Assembly (NCBI RefSeq): GCF_016097555.1
Contig: NC_054704.1
Coordinates: 49,876,594-49,940,593, forward strand
From: Gigantopelta aegis
Taxonomy: Eukaryota > Mollusca > Gastropoda > Neomphalida > Peltospiridae
Direction: 5' to 3'
Length of the DNA: 64,000 bases
How positions within the stretch are numbered: position 1 is the first letter of the stretch; every line of letters begins with the position of its first letter. A model generated the notes under the pieces. That model had not been told where the DNA came from. It did no database searches and was given only the letters and a program-made list of their open reading frames with translations. This document shows positions 11,601-30,622 of the stretch, in pieces. The position numbers and the translations under genes were made by a program.

Positions 11601-14600
11601 AATATCTAAACCGCATGTTGATCTGACAGCAGAAATGATTTCGAGGTACCAACGACGAGCCGTACATGGCAGTTTGTTGAACATTAAAGACTAGTTACTA
11701 TAACATACAGATATAATTTGTAGGTGTAATCCTAGCTGGTTTGGGTCATTAAAATTGTTAATATTATTAGTCTTTTTAATTCAGTATACTTTGACTGGTT
11801 TTTCCAGTTTTTTCTTCTTCTGCATTCAAGCTATAGTTGATTATGTTTTAGATTTGGAGTCCACAGTTTAATTATAACTAAGCAACTTGTTCTTGTTTTT
11901 ATCTGACACTATATGTTTTTTTTGTATGTTACAAATGTTTTCATTTGTATTATTCAGTTTCGCTGGACAGTTAACTTTACATACATCTATTTTGATTTTC
12001 TCCCGCAGTGGTTCATGGCAAGATCTGCAGTTCAAGGCATACAACTTCAATGCTCTCGGCGTTCCTCCGACATGCGGACATCTACACCCGCTACTCAAAG
12101 TCCGCTCTCAGTACAGACAGATCTTTTTGGAAATGGGGTCAGTATTGATAATTCGTTTTTATTTTCATGGTCGAAATATCTAGATTTTCTATTCGTGTGG
12201 GGAAGTAACATAATGTAGTTAGATGGCATTGATAATAACATTCCTTAGCATATATAAGGAAAAATTAATTACTTGACTAAAAATAGTTTGTGCCTATTGG
12301 ACTGTCAAGTTAAATCTGTGCCTTGTCTACCACAGGAGACAATATTTCAAAACCTTAGATAACCGGAAGTCAGTTCACATGAGTAACCGATTGTTCGGTT
12401 TTGTTAATATAGTTTACATAACTGATGAGTTAGACCTATGTAAGAAGATAGTTATTTTTGCAAACACTTGAACTATGGTTCTGTGCTACATTGAAATGTC
12501 TTCTGATAAGGTACTTTTAATTTTATAAAGTAATCGTTTACCATATAACCAATTGGCGGTTCACATGATTTTAAATTTGCCTAACCGACACGCGAACAGA
12601 ACACTGGTTCTCGTGAAATATTGTTCCCTGCTACCATAAAATGATTAGTATGGGTCAGACAACTAACAGAGAATGGTTGGCCACAATCATATTCTTTTTC
12701 TATATTAATTAAAGTAGCATCTAATTAATATAATTATAGGCACCAAGTCTAATGTAATATTTTAATAGTTAGAGGGGTACTTCTAATTAGTTAGGTTGCT
12801 TTGTGGAACTGTTGTAAAAATGGCAATGTAAGTCACTGTGTACAATCAACCTTAGCTACAGTTCTTTCATAGAATGAAGGTCTGGAAGGTATTTTACAGA
12901 CATAAATAAAATAGACTGATGCACAGTAATATTCGTACAGGTCTCACATTGAAAAAAAATCCAGTTCTGTAGAGTATTTCTTTGAAAAATATTCAAAAAT
13001 GGCTAATTCAAAGATAATTTTATTTGCTAAATATTTAATGTTGTAGCCACTTTGTATAAAAATTGGCTAATTTGGCAATGTGCAGGGTGAGCCCTGGTCA
13101 TAATATTAAAAGTTTATAACCTATGTTTATTTTTTCAGGTTCACGGAGATGCCAACCAATAATTTCATCGAGAGTAGCTTCTGGAATTTCGATGCCTTGT
13201 TTCAACCACAGCAGCACCCGGCGAGAGACGCTCATGATACGTTCTTCCTATCTGGTGTGTTTTTGTTATTTCTTTGAAATACATATTGCAAAAATAACTA
13301 TCTTCTTATTTTAGGAAATTAACTCAACAAGAAGTGAATGTTTCTTTTAATTTAAAATATATTGCTTGATTTTTGTGTTGAACTATCTAGGAGTTTACAT
13401 TATTTATTTGTTTTGATATCATTAGATAAATTGTTTTAAATGTATTGTGAATTGTTACTTTTAAAAAAAGCAACCTAAGTGTTTAATATTTTTTGTAAAA
13501 AAACATTTGACAAATAGTTATGGGTTTTTTTATTGAAATACTATGTAAGATCTGTCAAAGTTTTACACCAGGTTTTCTAAATAACATTTTACAACAAAAA
13601 AATATTTTTTCGTTAGACCCAGCCAGTGCACATGCATTCCCAATGGATTACTTGGAAAAAGTAAAGAAAATGCACTCTGAAGGAGGCCATGGATCACAGG
13701 GGTACTTCTTTCTTTTGAACCTTTATTTTTATTGTTTTAAAACCATTATAAATTAAATGCTAGCTTTTCATCTAAATGTTTTTGTAATGGGGGTGGGGAG
13801 TGTGACATTTTAATTTTGGACCAATAAAAATGTTAAATTTTCCAATAGTGTATATAAATGTGTATATATTATATGAATGTATTATAAACACATTACATAA
13901 CAGTAACAATAAAAACATAATATATATTTATGCTGTTTTAAAATTGGCTGTGATCTTTTACATATGGTCTTTTGAAAATTGTTAAAGTTTGTTTTGTTTA
14001 AAGACACTACTAGAGCACATTGATTTATTAATCATTGGCTATTGGATGTCAAACATTTGTTAATTCTGACATAGTATTAGAGAGAAAACCTGCAAATTAT
14101 GTCAAGTAAAATATTTTACTAAATATAATATGGATTAATAGATGTGATATACAGTTAATTTCAGTTTTAATACAAGGGGTTTCTTTTATCATATCTAGTT
14201 ACAATTATGACTGGAAAATGGAAGAAGCAGAAAAAAATATTCTGCGGACCCACACAACTGCAGTCAGTGCACGGATGTTGTATAAACTCGCACAGGAGGT
14301 AAAGTTGCAAGAAACTAAAGTTGTACTCTTTTTTTTTTTGCCATTTGGTGTGAAGGAATGAAGGAAATGTTTTATTTAATGACGCACTCAACACATTTTA
14401 TTTACGGTTATATGGCATCGAACATATGGTTAAGGACCACACATATATTGAGAGAAGAAAACTGCTGTCGCCACTTCATCTTCTACTCTTTGTCGATTAG
14501 CAGCAAGAGATCTTTTATATGCACCATTCCCACACAGGATAGCACATACCACAACCTTTTATATACCAGTCGTGGTGCACTGGCTGGAACTAGAAATAGC

Positions 14601-17600
14601 CCAATGGGCCCACCGACGGGGATCGATCATACACCAACCGCGCATCAAGTAAAGGCTTTACCACTGGGCTACGCCCCGCCCCTTTGGTGTAAAGTGATAC
14701 ATTTATCATATTTGTGAAGGCTTGGGAACTATTTAAAAGAATAATCGATGTATTTATCCCAGATTGTTAAATCATTATTGAGAAATTAAAAACAATTCTT
14801 TAACAAGCATGAGCTATTTATCCACTAACATGCACATCTGCAAGGTTATTAACAAAAATTGGTACATTTTACAGAAAAGTATTGCTTTTGAACTTTATTC
14901 TCTACTGTTCTTCACTGAATACCAATTTCAATCAGTGGGCCCACTGGGCTATTTCTCGCTCCAGCCAGTGCACCATGACTGGTACATCAAAGGCTGTGGT
15001 ATGTGTATCCTGTCTATGGGATGGTGCATATAAAAGATCCCTTGCTGCTAATCGAAAAGAGTAGCCCATGAAGTGGCGCCAGCAGGTTTCTTCCCTCAAT
15101 ATCTGTGTGGTCCTTAACCATATATCCGATGCCATATGACCATAAATAAAATGTGTTGAGTGCGTCGTTAAATAATTCAAAAAGCTTCTTTGCTAACCAC
15201 TCATACTTGTTTATTGCCAGTGACAGTAGTATTTTATAGCTTTTTTTGGTTTAATTTTTGTTATGTTCCTGCAAAAAAGTAATTGCTATTTTCCAAAATA
15301 GATTATTTTTTTACACACAAATGTTTTTTCAAATAATTGTTCGACTAAACCTTGTTTGTTCTGTGTTTTAGAAAGAGTTCAGGCCAGTGAAGTACTTTTC
15401 CATTGACCGCGTGTTCAGGAATGAAAACCTCGATGCCACTCACTTAGCCGAGTTCCACCAGATAGAAGGACTTATTGCTGACCGTCTGCTCACACTTGGA
15501 GACCTGATGGGGGTCATTAAAGAATTCTTCAAAAAATTAGGTATGTGTCAAAATGTGTCAATATTAACAGTGCTACTATTTGTGTGAATTTGTACTGGTC
15601 ATTTAAAACTTTGTTGTCATTCATTTTGTTATGATTTGTCATTAAGTCTTATTTGAATCTTTGCAGTTTAAAAGCTTACATATTATATACAGACCTACTA
15701 ACCATTACACATTGGTGATAACACACAATGGGAGTGCCTCGTATGAAAATATCTTATTGTGATAACATAACAGTCTGTATATACACCCAGTTTGTAATCA
15801 GCTATTCTTGTACAAGGCACCTGTATTGTGTGGCATTGCCTTAAATGAACATTGAAAACACTGCAGTAATCTCCACAGCAATGCCGATTGATTGCTGTGG
15901 TTAATTTGCTCAGGTTGTATATGCAGGGCATGTTATTCGTGTTAACCATTGTTATGTTCATGTATAGATTACACAACTTTAAATTTATGCAAACTATTCT
16001 GAAATTAAAAGATGCAGACTTTTGTTGAAGTTATCTACCCTGTAATTTTACAGCAATTTTGAGATAATTGATTAGGTTATGCAAATATAATTCACTTAAC
16101 TGTGCATTCAGTTACCGTGGTAAAAAAAATTACATGAACCAACTTCCAGTTATCTACAATTTTAAAATATTTTTCAACTGTATATATAACATGTTTGTTT
16201 CTCCAGGTATATTCAAATTGCGCTTCAAGCCAGCATATAACCCTTACACAGAACCAAGTATGGAGATTTTCGGATACCATGAAGGTATTTTTTATTATTA
16301 ACTTTTAAAGTAGATCTATACTGAATATTAAATGTTGTACAAATGTTGTTTATAATTGTACATTGAGTATTCATATATGAAAACAGAAAATCAATCCGAC
16401 TATAAAAAATTGGTAGTTTCAAGTTACTGTTCATTGCATTCTTTAGGCTTCAGTGCATTCTTTAGGCTCACTGTTATCTGTATAGCACCAACATCTACTG
16501 TATCTACTCCATTTTGTAACTTTCTTTGATGATTGTTTTTAAATTACGGAGTTAGTAATTCCTCTGTCAATAATAATTTCAGATCTCAAATGTATATGCT
16601 TATGACAATGGACAAGATACAAGGTATATACTAAATTCTGTTCTTAAATACTGTATATTTATTGCACATTGTTCATCTTGATTTTTAGGTCTTGGCAAAT
16701 GGGTGGAAATAGGCAATAGTGGAGTGTTTCGGCCTGAGATGTTGTTACCAATGGGACTGCCAGAAGATGTGGTTGTAATTGCATGGGGTCTGTCACTTGA
16801 AAGGTAAATCAATACAGAATGTTTGTCTTCACTCCTCACAATTAACTTAACTTAATATAATATGTATTATTTGTTCACTACATGATTAGGTTGAATATTG
16901 ATCTGTGAAAATTTACAATTTAAATATTTCAAGAGAAAATAAAAAAAAATAAAAAGTTGATTCCAATCACTCTTACAAATATTTTTTGTTAAATACTGTT
17001 ACTTTTGATCAAATAGATAGTCTGTAAGTATTCTTTAATGGTAACCCCTTGGGTGTGTTAAAAGGAAGGAAGGAAATGTTTTATTTAACAACACTCAACA
17101 CATTTTAATTACGGTTATATGGCATCGGACATATAGTTAAGGACCACACAGATATAGATTGAGGAAACCCGCTGTCGACACTTCATAGGCTACTCTTTTC
17201 GAAGGCCGTGGTATGTGTTATCCTGTCTGTGGGATGGTGCATATAAAAGATCCCTTGCTGCTAATCGAAAAGAGTAGCCCATAAAGTGGCGACAGCGAGT
17301 TTCCTCCCTCAATATCTGTGTGGTCCTTAACCATAAGTCCAACGCCATATAACCGTAAATAAAATGTGTTGAGTGCATCGTTATATAAAACATTTCCTTC
17401 TCCAAAATTAAAATTCAACCCCTGTTAATTGACAATGTTAACTGATTATATCACAGGGCTGATTTGTAGAAACTTAACTACATCTGTTTACGTTGATGAT
17501 CACCTGTGTGTTTAAGTATCTTAAGTTTATGTAAAACCCTTCATTAAAATGTTTATTATCATTTCAGGCCAACAATGATAAAGTATGGAATCAACAACAT

Positions 17601-17673
17601 TCGTGATCTTATAGGACCCAAGGTCAACCTACAGATGGTGTATGATAACCCTATATGTAGACTGGACAAGTGA
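3262..17673 (+). CDS. FARSA: Phenylalanine--tRNA ligase alpha subunit, cytosolic; 13 coding exons
   Basis: Joins phenylalanine to tRNA-Phe; the alpha subunit carries the catalytic site of the cytosolic alpha2-beta2 enzyme. Exons: 3262-3396, 7319-7456, 7787-7888, 10116-10234, 11553-11645, 12009-12137, 13139-13254, 13617-13701, 14199-14298, 15372-15540, 16207-16284, 16689-16803, 17568-17673. They total 1485 nt (494 aa plus stop; human about 508), all GT-AG with matching phases. The N-terminal winged-helix DNA/tRNA-binding part spans about residues 1-165. The class II core follows: motif 2 '[10 protein letters not shown]' with '[13 protein letters not shown]' in exon 10, '[17 protein letters not shown]' in exon 11, and motif 3 '[14 protein letters not shown]' across exons 12-13. 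The start is the only ATG giving the family N-terminus ([11 protein letters not shown]). Introns are loaded with repeats: a Mutator-like foldback in intron 1, a nested MITE/SINE in intron 3, and an inverted SINE pair in intron 12. No key residue is missing. Confidence 0.97.
3640..5457. mobile_element. Mutator-like long-armed foldback DNA transposon, non-autonomous
   Basis: Two arms of about 740 bp are inverted copies (3640 to about 4380, and about 4715 to 5457). Ends are 'TAGTTCATCAAGATTAACTT' and its complement. A 9-bp direct repeat 'agcacccag' flanks it at 3631-3639 and 5458-5466. Long terminal inverted repeats plus 9-bp duplications are the mark of the Mutator superfamily (established knowledge). 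Each arm also holds smaller hairpins, for example 'ccgagcagttttgctcgg'. The centre (about 4400-4710) has no transposase. The element lies in FARSA intron 1; a related single arm is at 37266. Confidence 0.85.
5490..6600. mobile_element. hAT-like terminal-inverted-repeat element, non-autonomous
   Basis: The left end 'cagtgttatctcgct' is matched by the inverted right end 'gcgagaacacta' near 6580-6591. The matching continues inward into GC-richer text ('aggtggggcggcc' against 'ggccaccctctttt'). CAGTGTT-type ends recall hAT elements, but no clean 8-bp duplication is visible. No transposase frame was found inside. Confidence 0.45.
6893..6945 (+). repeat. SINE family C fragment
   Basis: 'tttatatccattgaaggttc' followed by 'gcatgtctgtcttgggcaca' matches the body of the SINE at 752. 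Confidence 0.6.
7489..7600. mobile_element. Truncated MITE with AGGGCTTCTAGA end
   Basis: Begins 'agggcttctaga' and runs parallel to the complete copy at 38762-39112 ('gccatgggatcagtgattta', 'ttcactagccctacttta'), then breaks off without the right end. It starts 33 bases after the FARSA exon 2 donor. Confidence 0.7.
7990..8586. mobile_element. MITE with GGGGCTAGCTCT ends, split by a SINE
   Basis: Ends are 'ggggctagctctg' and 'cagagctatcccc', flanked by AAGT on both sides (7986-7989, 8587-8590). A SINE interrupts it from 8044. A shorter uninterrupted relative is at 47217-47421. Lies in FARSA intron 3. Confidence 0.7.
8044..8437 (+). repeat. tRNA-headed SINE (head A, tail T1)
   Basis: Head 'ccggcctcggtggtgtcgtg' with box B 'gggttcggatccc', body 'gctatcctgcctgtggg' and tail 'tgctctagtggcgtcg'. 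It sits inside a MITE and is flanked by imperfect copies of 'tattcaaagttta' (about 8031-8043) and 'tattcagagttaa' (from 8438). This is a 13-base target duplication, as expected for LINE-driven retroposition. Confidence 0.9.
8630..8672. repeat. (AT)n microsatellite
   Basis: AT dinucleotides with a few GTAT interruptions at the right side. Confidence 0.9.
9107..9732. mobile_element. TTAA-flanked MITE, AGGGACATTCC ends
   Basis: Ends 'AGGGACATTCCTGAGTTTGC' and its inverted copy ending at 9732, with TTAA on each side (9103-9106, 9733-9736). A TTAA target is typical of piggyBac and Kolobok elements. No transposase frame inside; the centre carries a G-run and a 'gggttagggttagggtta'-like stretch near 9330. 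Lies in FARSA intron 3. Confidence 0.85.
9956..10071. mobile_element. Short foldback MITE beside FARSA exon 4
   Basis: 'agggctgcattttatgaagc' at the left is mirrored by 'gcttcataaaatgtatccct' at the right, with further pairing inward ('aaaatcacctta' against 'taggtgatttt'). The right end lies 45 bases before exon 4, so it spans the usual branch-point zone or sits just upstream of it. Confidence 0.75.
10753..11155. mobile_element. TTAA-flanked MITE, AGGGACAGACCC ends
   Basis: Ends 'AGGGACAGACCCTAGTTTTT' and an inverted copy 'aaaaactagggtatgtccct'. TTAA occurs at 10749-10752 and 11156-11159. 403 bp, non-coding, FARSA intron 4. Related copies are at 32804, 54661 and 63443. Confidence 0.85.
11231..11477 (+). 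repeat. Diverged tRNA-headed SINE
   Basis: Head-like 'tctacctcagctactaaagt' with a decayed box B ('taggatcaaacc'), body with 'ggctatggtatatgttgtg', and a tail 'gctctaatggtgtcatta'. An old copy by its divergence. Confidence 0.55.
12333..12630. mobile_element. MITE with CAGGNGACAATATTTC ends and 6-bp target duplication
   Basis: Left end 'CAGGAGACAATATTTC', right end 'GAAATATTGTTCCCTG'. The direct repeat CTACCA lies at 12327-12332 and 12631-12636. Internal text such as 'aaccggaagtcagttcacat' also occurs in the larger copy at 61958, which carries its own 6-bp duplication. FARSA intron 6. Confidence 0.8.
12925..13100. repeat. Decayed repeat related to the GGGCTAGCTCT MITE
   Basis: 'attggctaatttggcaatgt' followed by 'agggtgagccctgg' resembles the inner text and end of the MITEs at 7990 and 47217. 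Ends are too worn for boundaries. Lies just before FARSA exon 7. Confidence 0.3.
13984..14100 (-). repeat. SINE fragment (tail T1)
   Basis: 'gtttgttttgtttaaagaca' and 'ggctattggatgtcaaaca' identify the T1 tail, truncated before the body. FARSA intron 8. Confidence 0.75.
14356..14692 (-). repeat. tRNA-headed SINE (head B, tail T2), near full length
   Basis: Starts with the T2 tail 'gacgcactcaacacatttta' and 'acggttatatggcatcg', passes through the body 'cagcaagagatcttttatat', and ends with an inverted tRNA-like head: 'ggggatcgatcatacacc' (box B) and 'gctttaccactgggctacg' (box A). FARSA intron 9. Confidence 0.9.
14934..15176 (+). repeat. SINE fragment (body plus tail T2), opposite to the copy at 14356
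   Basis: 'agtgggcccactgggctatt' then the body 'gtgcaccatgactggtac' and the tail 'atgtgttgagtgcgtcgtta'. It is inverted relative to the copy 240 bases upstream in the same intron, so the two could pair in the transcript. Confidence 0.85.
17063..17398. repeat. Foldback pair of SINE T2 tails
   Basis: A minus-oriented tail fragment (17063-17200) is followed, after about 57 bases, by a plus-oriented one (17258-17398). The arms meet at 'ggctactcttttcga' and 'tcgaaaagagtagcc'. Arms are about 140 bp, and the loop holds the body text 'gggatggtgcatataaaag'. FARSA intron 12. Confidence 0.85.
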
Positions 17674-18894
17674 AAACAATACACACATCAAACTATATAT
17701 ATTTATTTACAATTCCAAGAGACATTTTGACAAATTCAGCTATGCAGCACATCACAATGAAAGTGAAACAAATACATGGTCCTGCTGTGATTGATAATTT
17801 ACAATAGTGAGACAAACATGTGGTAGATTTGAGAACATTACAGACAGATGAACTTTATTCAGAGTCAACTAGAAAAAATATAATCTGTTTATAAATAGGA
17901 ATTTTCAAATGATGTTCATTTTGAGGACAGAATTCCAGTATGTTGAGATATAGGAGCTTAGCTAAAAGTCCTATTCTGTATATTTAAAAAAAAAAAATTA
18001 TAACTATTTATTCAAAGAAATTACTTTGCACAGAAAAAATTGTTATACAATTTCAAGGAAATAGAATAGGTAGAAGAAACTTACAGCAGGTATGTTGAAC
18101 TATTTCTTAGTGACTACTTCTTCATATAAATGTAACAGGTCACAACTTCAGCAAATCAACGACTGTTGTCAATAATCCAGTTGATGGTTTTTGGATTCAA
18201 TATTTATACACCGTAAAGTAATGATCTGGGACCTAATTCAGTAAACTCTCGCAACTTTGCTATCTCGCAGTGCAATGCTAAAAGACTTGCAAAGAGGATG
18301 CTTTGTTGTCTAACAGAGCCTAAGAGACATTTGTGAATTAGGCCCCTGGTATACACTGTAAGAGTAATGTGAACAGACTAAAACTGATATCTTGCAGGAT
18401 ATTAACATAAAAAGTTGTATGGGGGATATAAGGTATGGCTGTAGGAACTGTGGAGCTGGGGGAGGGGCATGTCATTACCTGCATTAGGCTGTAGCAGGTG
18501 TGTGTGTATGGGGGAGGGGTTTGAGGGTTTGTTTCCACTAATGTAAACTATATTTTAAATCTGTTGGTGGAACTTGCTGGTTTAGTGGAAAATACTTGTT
18601 GATTAAACTGTGTTGTGAGATGTCTGCGGCACTGAATAAAGTTGAAGTGAAAAGGATTATTGATGTTGTTATTTATAACCTAGTGATGTTCCAATTATCG
18701 ATTATAATAGAAAATTATCGGTTTGGCTCTACCGATGTGATGATCGATTATAATTTTAAAATCCATAATCGATTGTGTGGGAAAATGTTAACTGTAATTG
18801 TTAGATGATGGAATTGAAGTAAATATGAGGGTTGACTGATACGTTCAGAGCCTCACATTGCGTAATAGTGAAATATTTATTGTGGACATTACAT
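17674..18894. other. FARSA 3' flank, probable 3' UTR
   Basis: No further coding exon is visible after the TGA at 17671-17673. A candidate polyadenylation signal AATAAA is at 18635-18640; earlier variants such as ATTAAA cannot be excluded. A small foldback with 'gggacctaattca' and 'tgaattaggcccc' ends occupies about 18228-18347. 'aattatcgattataatagaa' and similar ATCGATTAT text repeats between 18695 and 18775. Confidence 0.4.
18228..18347. mobile_element. Short foldback MITE in FARSA 3' flank
   Basis: Inverted ends 'gggacctaattca' and 'tgaattaggcccc' enclose about 95 bases with weaker internal pairing ('ctcgcaactttgctatctcg'). Style matches the foldbacks at 9956 and 59366. Confidence 0.5.
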
Positions 18895-19145
18895 GATGTC
18901 ATAGAGGTATATCCACAAAAACTTAAGTGAGGAAACTGACAGGCTTGAGGAACATTGTCCTAATGGAAGAGGCTTAGAGCACACCTTTTCTCAGCTCCCA
19001 TGTCAATTTCATCCCGTAATTGCCTCAAAAGTGCAGCATACTATGCTCCATTTATTGTCTTTTGGAATAGTCCACCCTGATGACACCCTCACCATCCCAG
19101 AACACGGAGGTAATAACCTTTCCAGCTGATGGGGCACTTTTGAGA
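18895..19145 (-). pseudogene. Mariner transposase relic
   Basis: On the minus strand, translation yields 'KVITSVFWDGEGVIRVDYSK' from about 19130 downward, matching the mariner 'KVMATVFWDxxGIIxxDYL' block. Lower-quality blocks equivalent to the 'FHQDNVP' region follow near 18960-18980. Stop codons and divergence show it is long dead. Only a central piece survives and no inverted repeats were found. Confidence 0.7.
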
Positions 19146-19619
19146 CTTAAAAGCTGAAAAAAAGGTGTGCTCTAGGTAGTACTAAACCAAATAACTTCTG
19201 GCTGGGTCAAAGTTGGAGGTGCACCAAACTTTTGATAGAGAAGTGAACACCACAAGTCCTGTGATTGATGATAAATTTGAGTGTGTTGGTTGTAAAAAGA
19301 AATGAAAAAGTTTCATGTGGGTAAAAACAAAACATGCTGTTTTATTTCATCTAGTACCAGTATGTCAAGTAGCCTTGTATTTGAAACATGTATGGGGTAC
19401 TTGTAAAAAAAAAAAAGTACTCAAATTTTGTGTGAAACTAGGGGTGTTGTAAAAACATCCGGTTATACCGAAAATGAGCCATGAAAGGTACCATTTTCTG
19501 CAGTTAATACTTTGAGGTAAGGGTTGTAGTACTGATATTTATAGGTCATAGTTTGATATATTGCATATAGTGTTTTTAAACACAAACGTTAACATGGTCG
19601 CCTATGGGATTTTAATTGG

Positions 19620-20030
19620 TATAGTCCAACCTCTAGCCTTCCATTAGGACTGTGCCAGTGCACAAATCGGTCATTGCCATGGCCACAATCATGGGCGTAC
19701 GACCCGGGGGGGGGGGGGGGGGGGGAGAATTGCGGGCAAAACGGGGGGAAATTAGGGAAAAATTTATCTGGGTAAAATTTCGGGCAAATCAACCCCTCCA
19801 GCCCACCCCTAAATCAAAGAGTCCCCATACGCCATCCACGAGTCTGGCTTTGAACTCCTTCAGCACCGACCTTATTCTCCTGATCTGATCCCGTTAGACT
19901 TTCATCTAACAAAGAAAGCTGTAGTCAATTTGCCATGTCATAGCAGCTGTGAAGAATTTTTGCACAACCAAGAGAAGGACTTCCGCGAAACTGGGATAAA
20001 ATCCCTCCCAACATTGTCGGCAAGTGCATC
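19620..20030 (+). pseudogene. Second mariner transposase relic, split by an inserted MITE
   Basis: On the plus strand 'VPVHKSVIAMATI' (about 19650-19690) and 'ESGFELLQHRPYSPDLIP' (about 19840-19895) match the mariner DNAPxHK and FELLxHPPYSPDLAPSD blocks, the latter holding the third catalytic Asp region. The two blocks are separated by a 146-base insertion (19691-19836) rich in G. The downstream part to about 20030 fades into a SINE tail ('caatgtgctatagtggtatc'). It lies opposite in orientation to the relic at 18895. Confidence 0.7.
19691..19836. mobile_element. Small MITE inside the mariner relic
   Basis: Sequence starting 'atgggcgtacgaccc' and finishing 'gtccccatacgcc' plus 'atc' interrupts the mariner reading between Ile and His codons. 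Removing it restores 'acaatc-cacgag', with 'atc' repeated at both sides (19688-19690, 19834-19836). Contains a long G run (about 19705-19725). Confidence 0.65.
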
Positions 20031-20302
20031 AATGTGCTATAGTGGTATCATTAAACAAAACAAAATTTTAACACTTTCTTTTTAATCATTACATTTGTAA
20101 AGTTTAATGAAATTATAGAACAACAAATATTTCATAAAATGCCATATGCTGCGAAATTATTCAGAATGTGCGACAAATGGTGAAAGAATGCGTATTAAAT
20201 ATAAATGCGTTGTATTTATACTTTAAAGATTGTTTAAGGTTAGCAAAAGAAAGGAAAATCATATTCTGTTAACTTTCCTATAGACATAATGAGAATGGAA
20301 AC

Positions 20303-20477
20303 AGTGGCGGATCTAAGAAGAGGGAGGCAGCCCCCCCCCCCCCCCCCCAACAGTTGCGACAGTTATTTTTTTTTTTTTTTTTTTTTTCACTTTGGAGATT
20401 GCGAGGAATTCAATTTGTGCCCTTCAGCAACATGTCATCGGGGTGCTCCTAAATGGATTTTCTGGATCCGCCACTGG
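20303..20477. mobile_element. MITE with CAGTGGCGGATC ends
   Basis: 'cagtggcggatcta' at left and 'tggatccgccactg' at right are inverted copies; such ends are common on hAT-derived MITEs. The inside is dominated by C and T homopolymers. No clear 8-bp duplication. Confidence 0.7.
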
Positions 20478-20711
20478 AAAATCAACATTTGTGCGTTGAA
20501 AAGAAATAGATTTTTTAAAAACTAACAAACCTCAACTGAGGATTCTACCACTATCAAAAGTTATCATATCCATTGTATGTGCTGAGTATAATAAATCAAC
20601 AATTTTAATAATAAAATAAAAATTTGCATAAATATTTTGTTTAATGTACAAATGTATCTTTTTAAAAATAAGGACAATACGTAATTTAAGAGGAAACCTT
20701 TGCTTTTCCAC

Positions 20712-20978
20712 TGGACTATGTCGTGCCCCAGTGGTAAAGCGCTCGGCTGGTGAGTAAGTGGTCAATGATCGATCCTCGTTGGTATTTGTCGTTCCAGCCA
20801 GTGCACCACGACTGATATGTATCCAAGGCTGTGATATTTGCTATCATGTCTGTGTGATGGTGCATATAAAATACCCTTTGCTACTAAGGACAAATGTAGT
20901 GAGTTTCCTCTACCAGATATTTGACGCCGATGATTAAAAAATGAATGTGCTCTAGTGGTGTCGTTTAGCAAAACACAT
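20712..20978 (+). repeat. tRNA-headed SINE (head B, tail T1)
   Basis: Head 'tcgtgccccagtggtaaagc' and box B-like 'aatgatcgatcctcg', body 'ccagtgcaccacgactga', tail 'gctctagtggtgtcgtttag'. Confidence 0.85.
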
Positions 20979-21401
20979 TTTTATTATGATGATGATGATA
21001 GTAGAAAAACAGAAATCTACTTTTTTTTTTCTCTGTGTTGCATTAATAAAAGAAGTTAAATTATAAAATGACGAGATAGTGCCTTTAAAACACATTTAAT
21101 ATGATCAGAATTCGCATATTTCACAAGTTACATTTTTTAGTACAACTACGAGCACTTCAATGGACTGGTATGTACCAATATAGTTCGTCTTAATTTAAAT
21201 ACTTTGTATATAAACCACTTGAAAACAGTCTATTATTCACTCGTAGTTTCTATAAAGTTACATTATTGAAATTAAAGTGACGTTTAATCAAAGGACAAGA
21301 AAATCGAGGCTCTAGGACCGTCTGCTGGAAATCTTGTCGATTTCACATAAGTCGAAGGACAAATTTGAAGTTTGTTTGACGTTGTCATTTAATTTCTAAA
21401 T

Positions 21402-30341
<8,940 letters not shown>

Positions 30342-30448
30342 CATCAAAGACCTGCGAATACCGCACATTCTTGAAGCTAGTCCATAATATATTTAAACCA
30401 GTTTTCGAATTTCAGTGAATAATACTAGGGTCTATATTTCAAGAATGT

Positions 30449-30454
30449 AATAAA
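30449..30454 (+). promoter_or_regulatory. Candidate GCDH polyadenylation signal
   Basis: AATAAA 108 bases after the GCDH stop codon, the first canonical hexamer downstream. Confidence 0.5.
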
Positions 30455-30486
30455 AATTGAAGAAATAGTATTTAATATATAAAAAC

Positions 30487-30622
30487 TATTACCAGAGTGT
30501 ATTTCGGTATCGTCAATATCATATATTAGGAATAAAAATTATATTATACGAGCCTCTGGCGATCATAATACATTATTTTTATTCCTAATATATCATATTG
30601 ACAATACCTGAGGGTAATAATC
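30487..30622. repeat. Foldback hairpin in GCDH 3' flank
   Basis: 'caatatcatatattaggaat' (30516 on) and 'attcctaatatatcatattg' (to about 30602) pair, extending outward through 'tattaccagagtgtatttcg'/'gacaatacctgagggtaata'. The loop is about 40 bases. Confidence 0.7.

Noticed and set aside
14358-14717. 119-aa open frame
   Set aside because: It lies wholly inside an inverted SINE; similar translations occur at every SINE copy.
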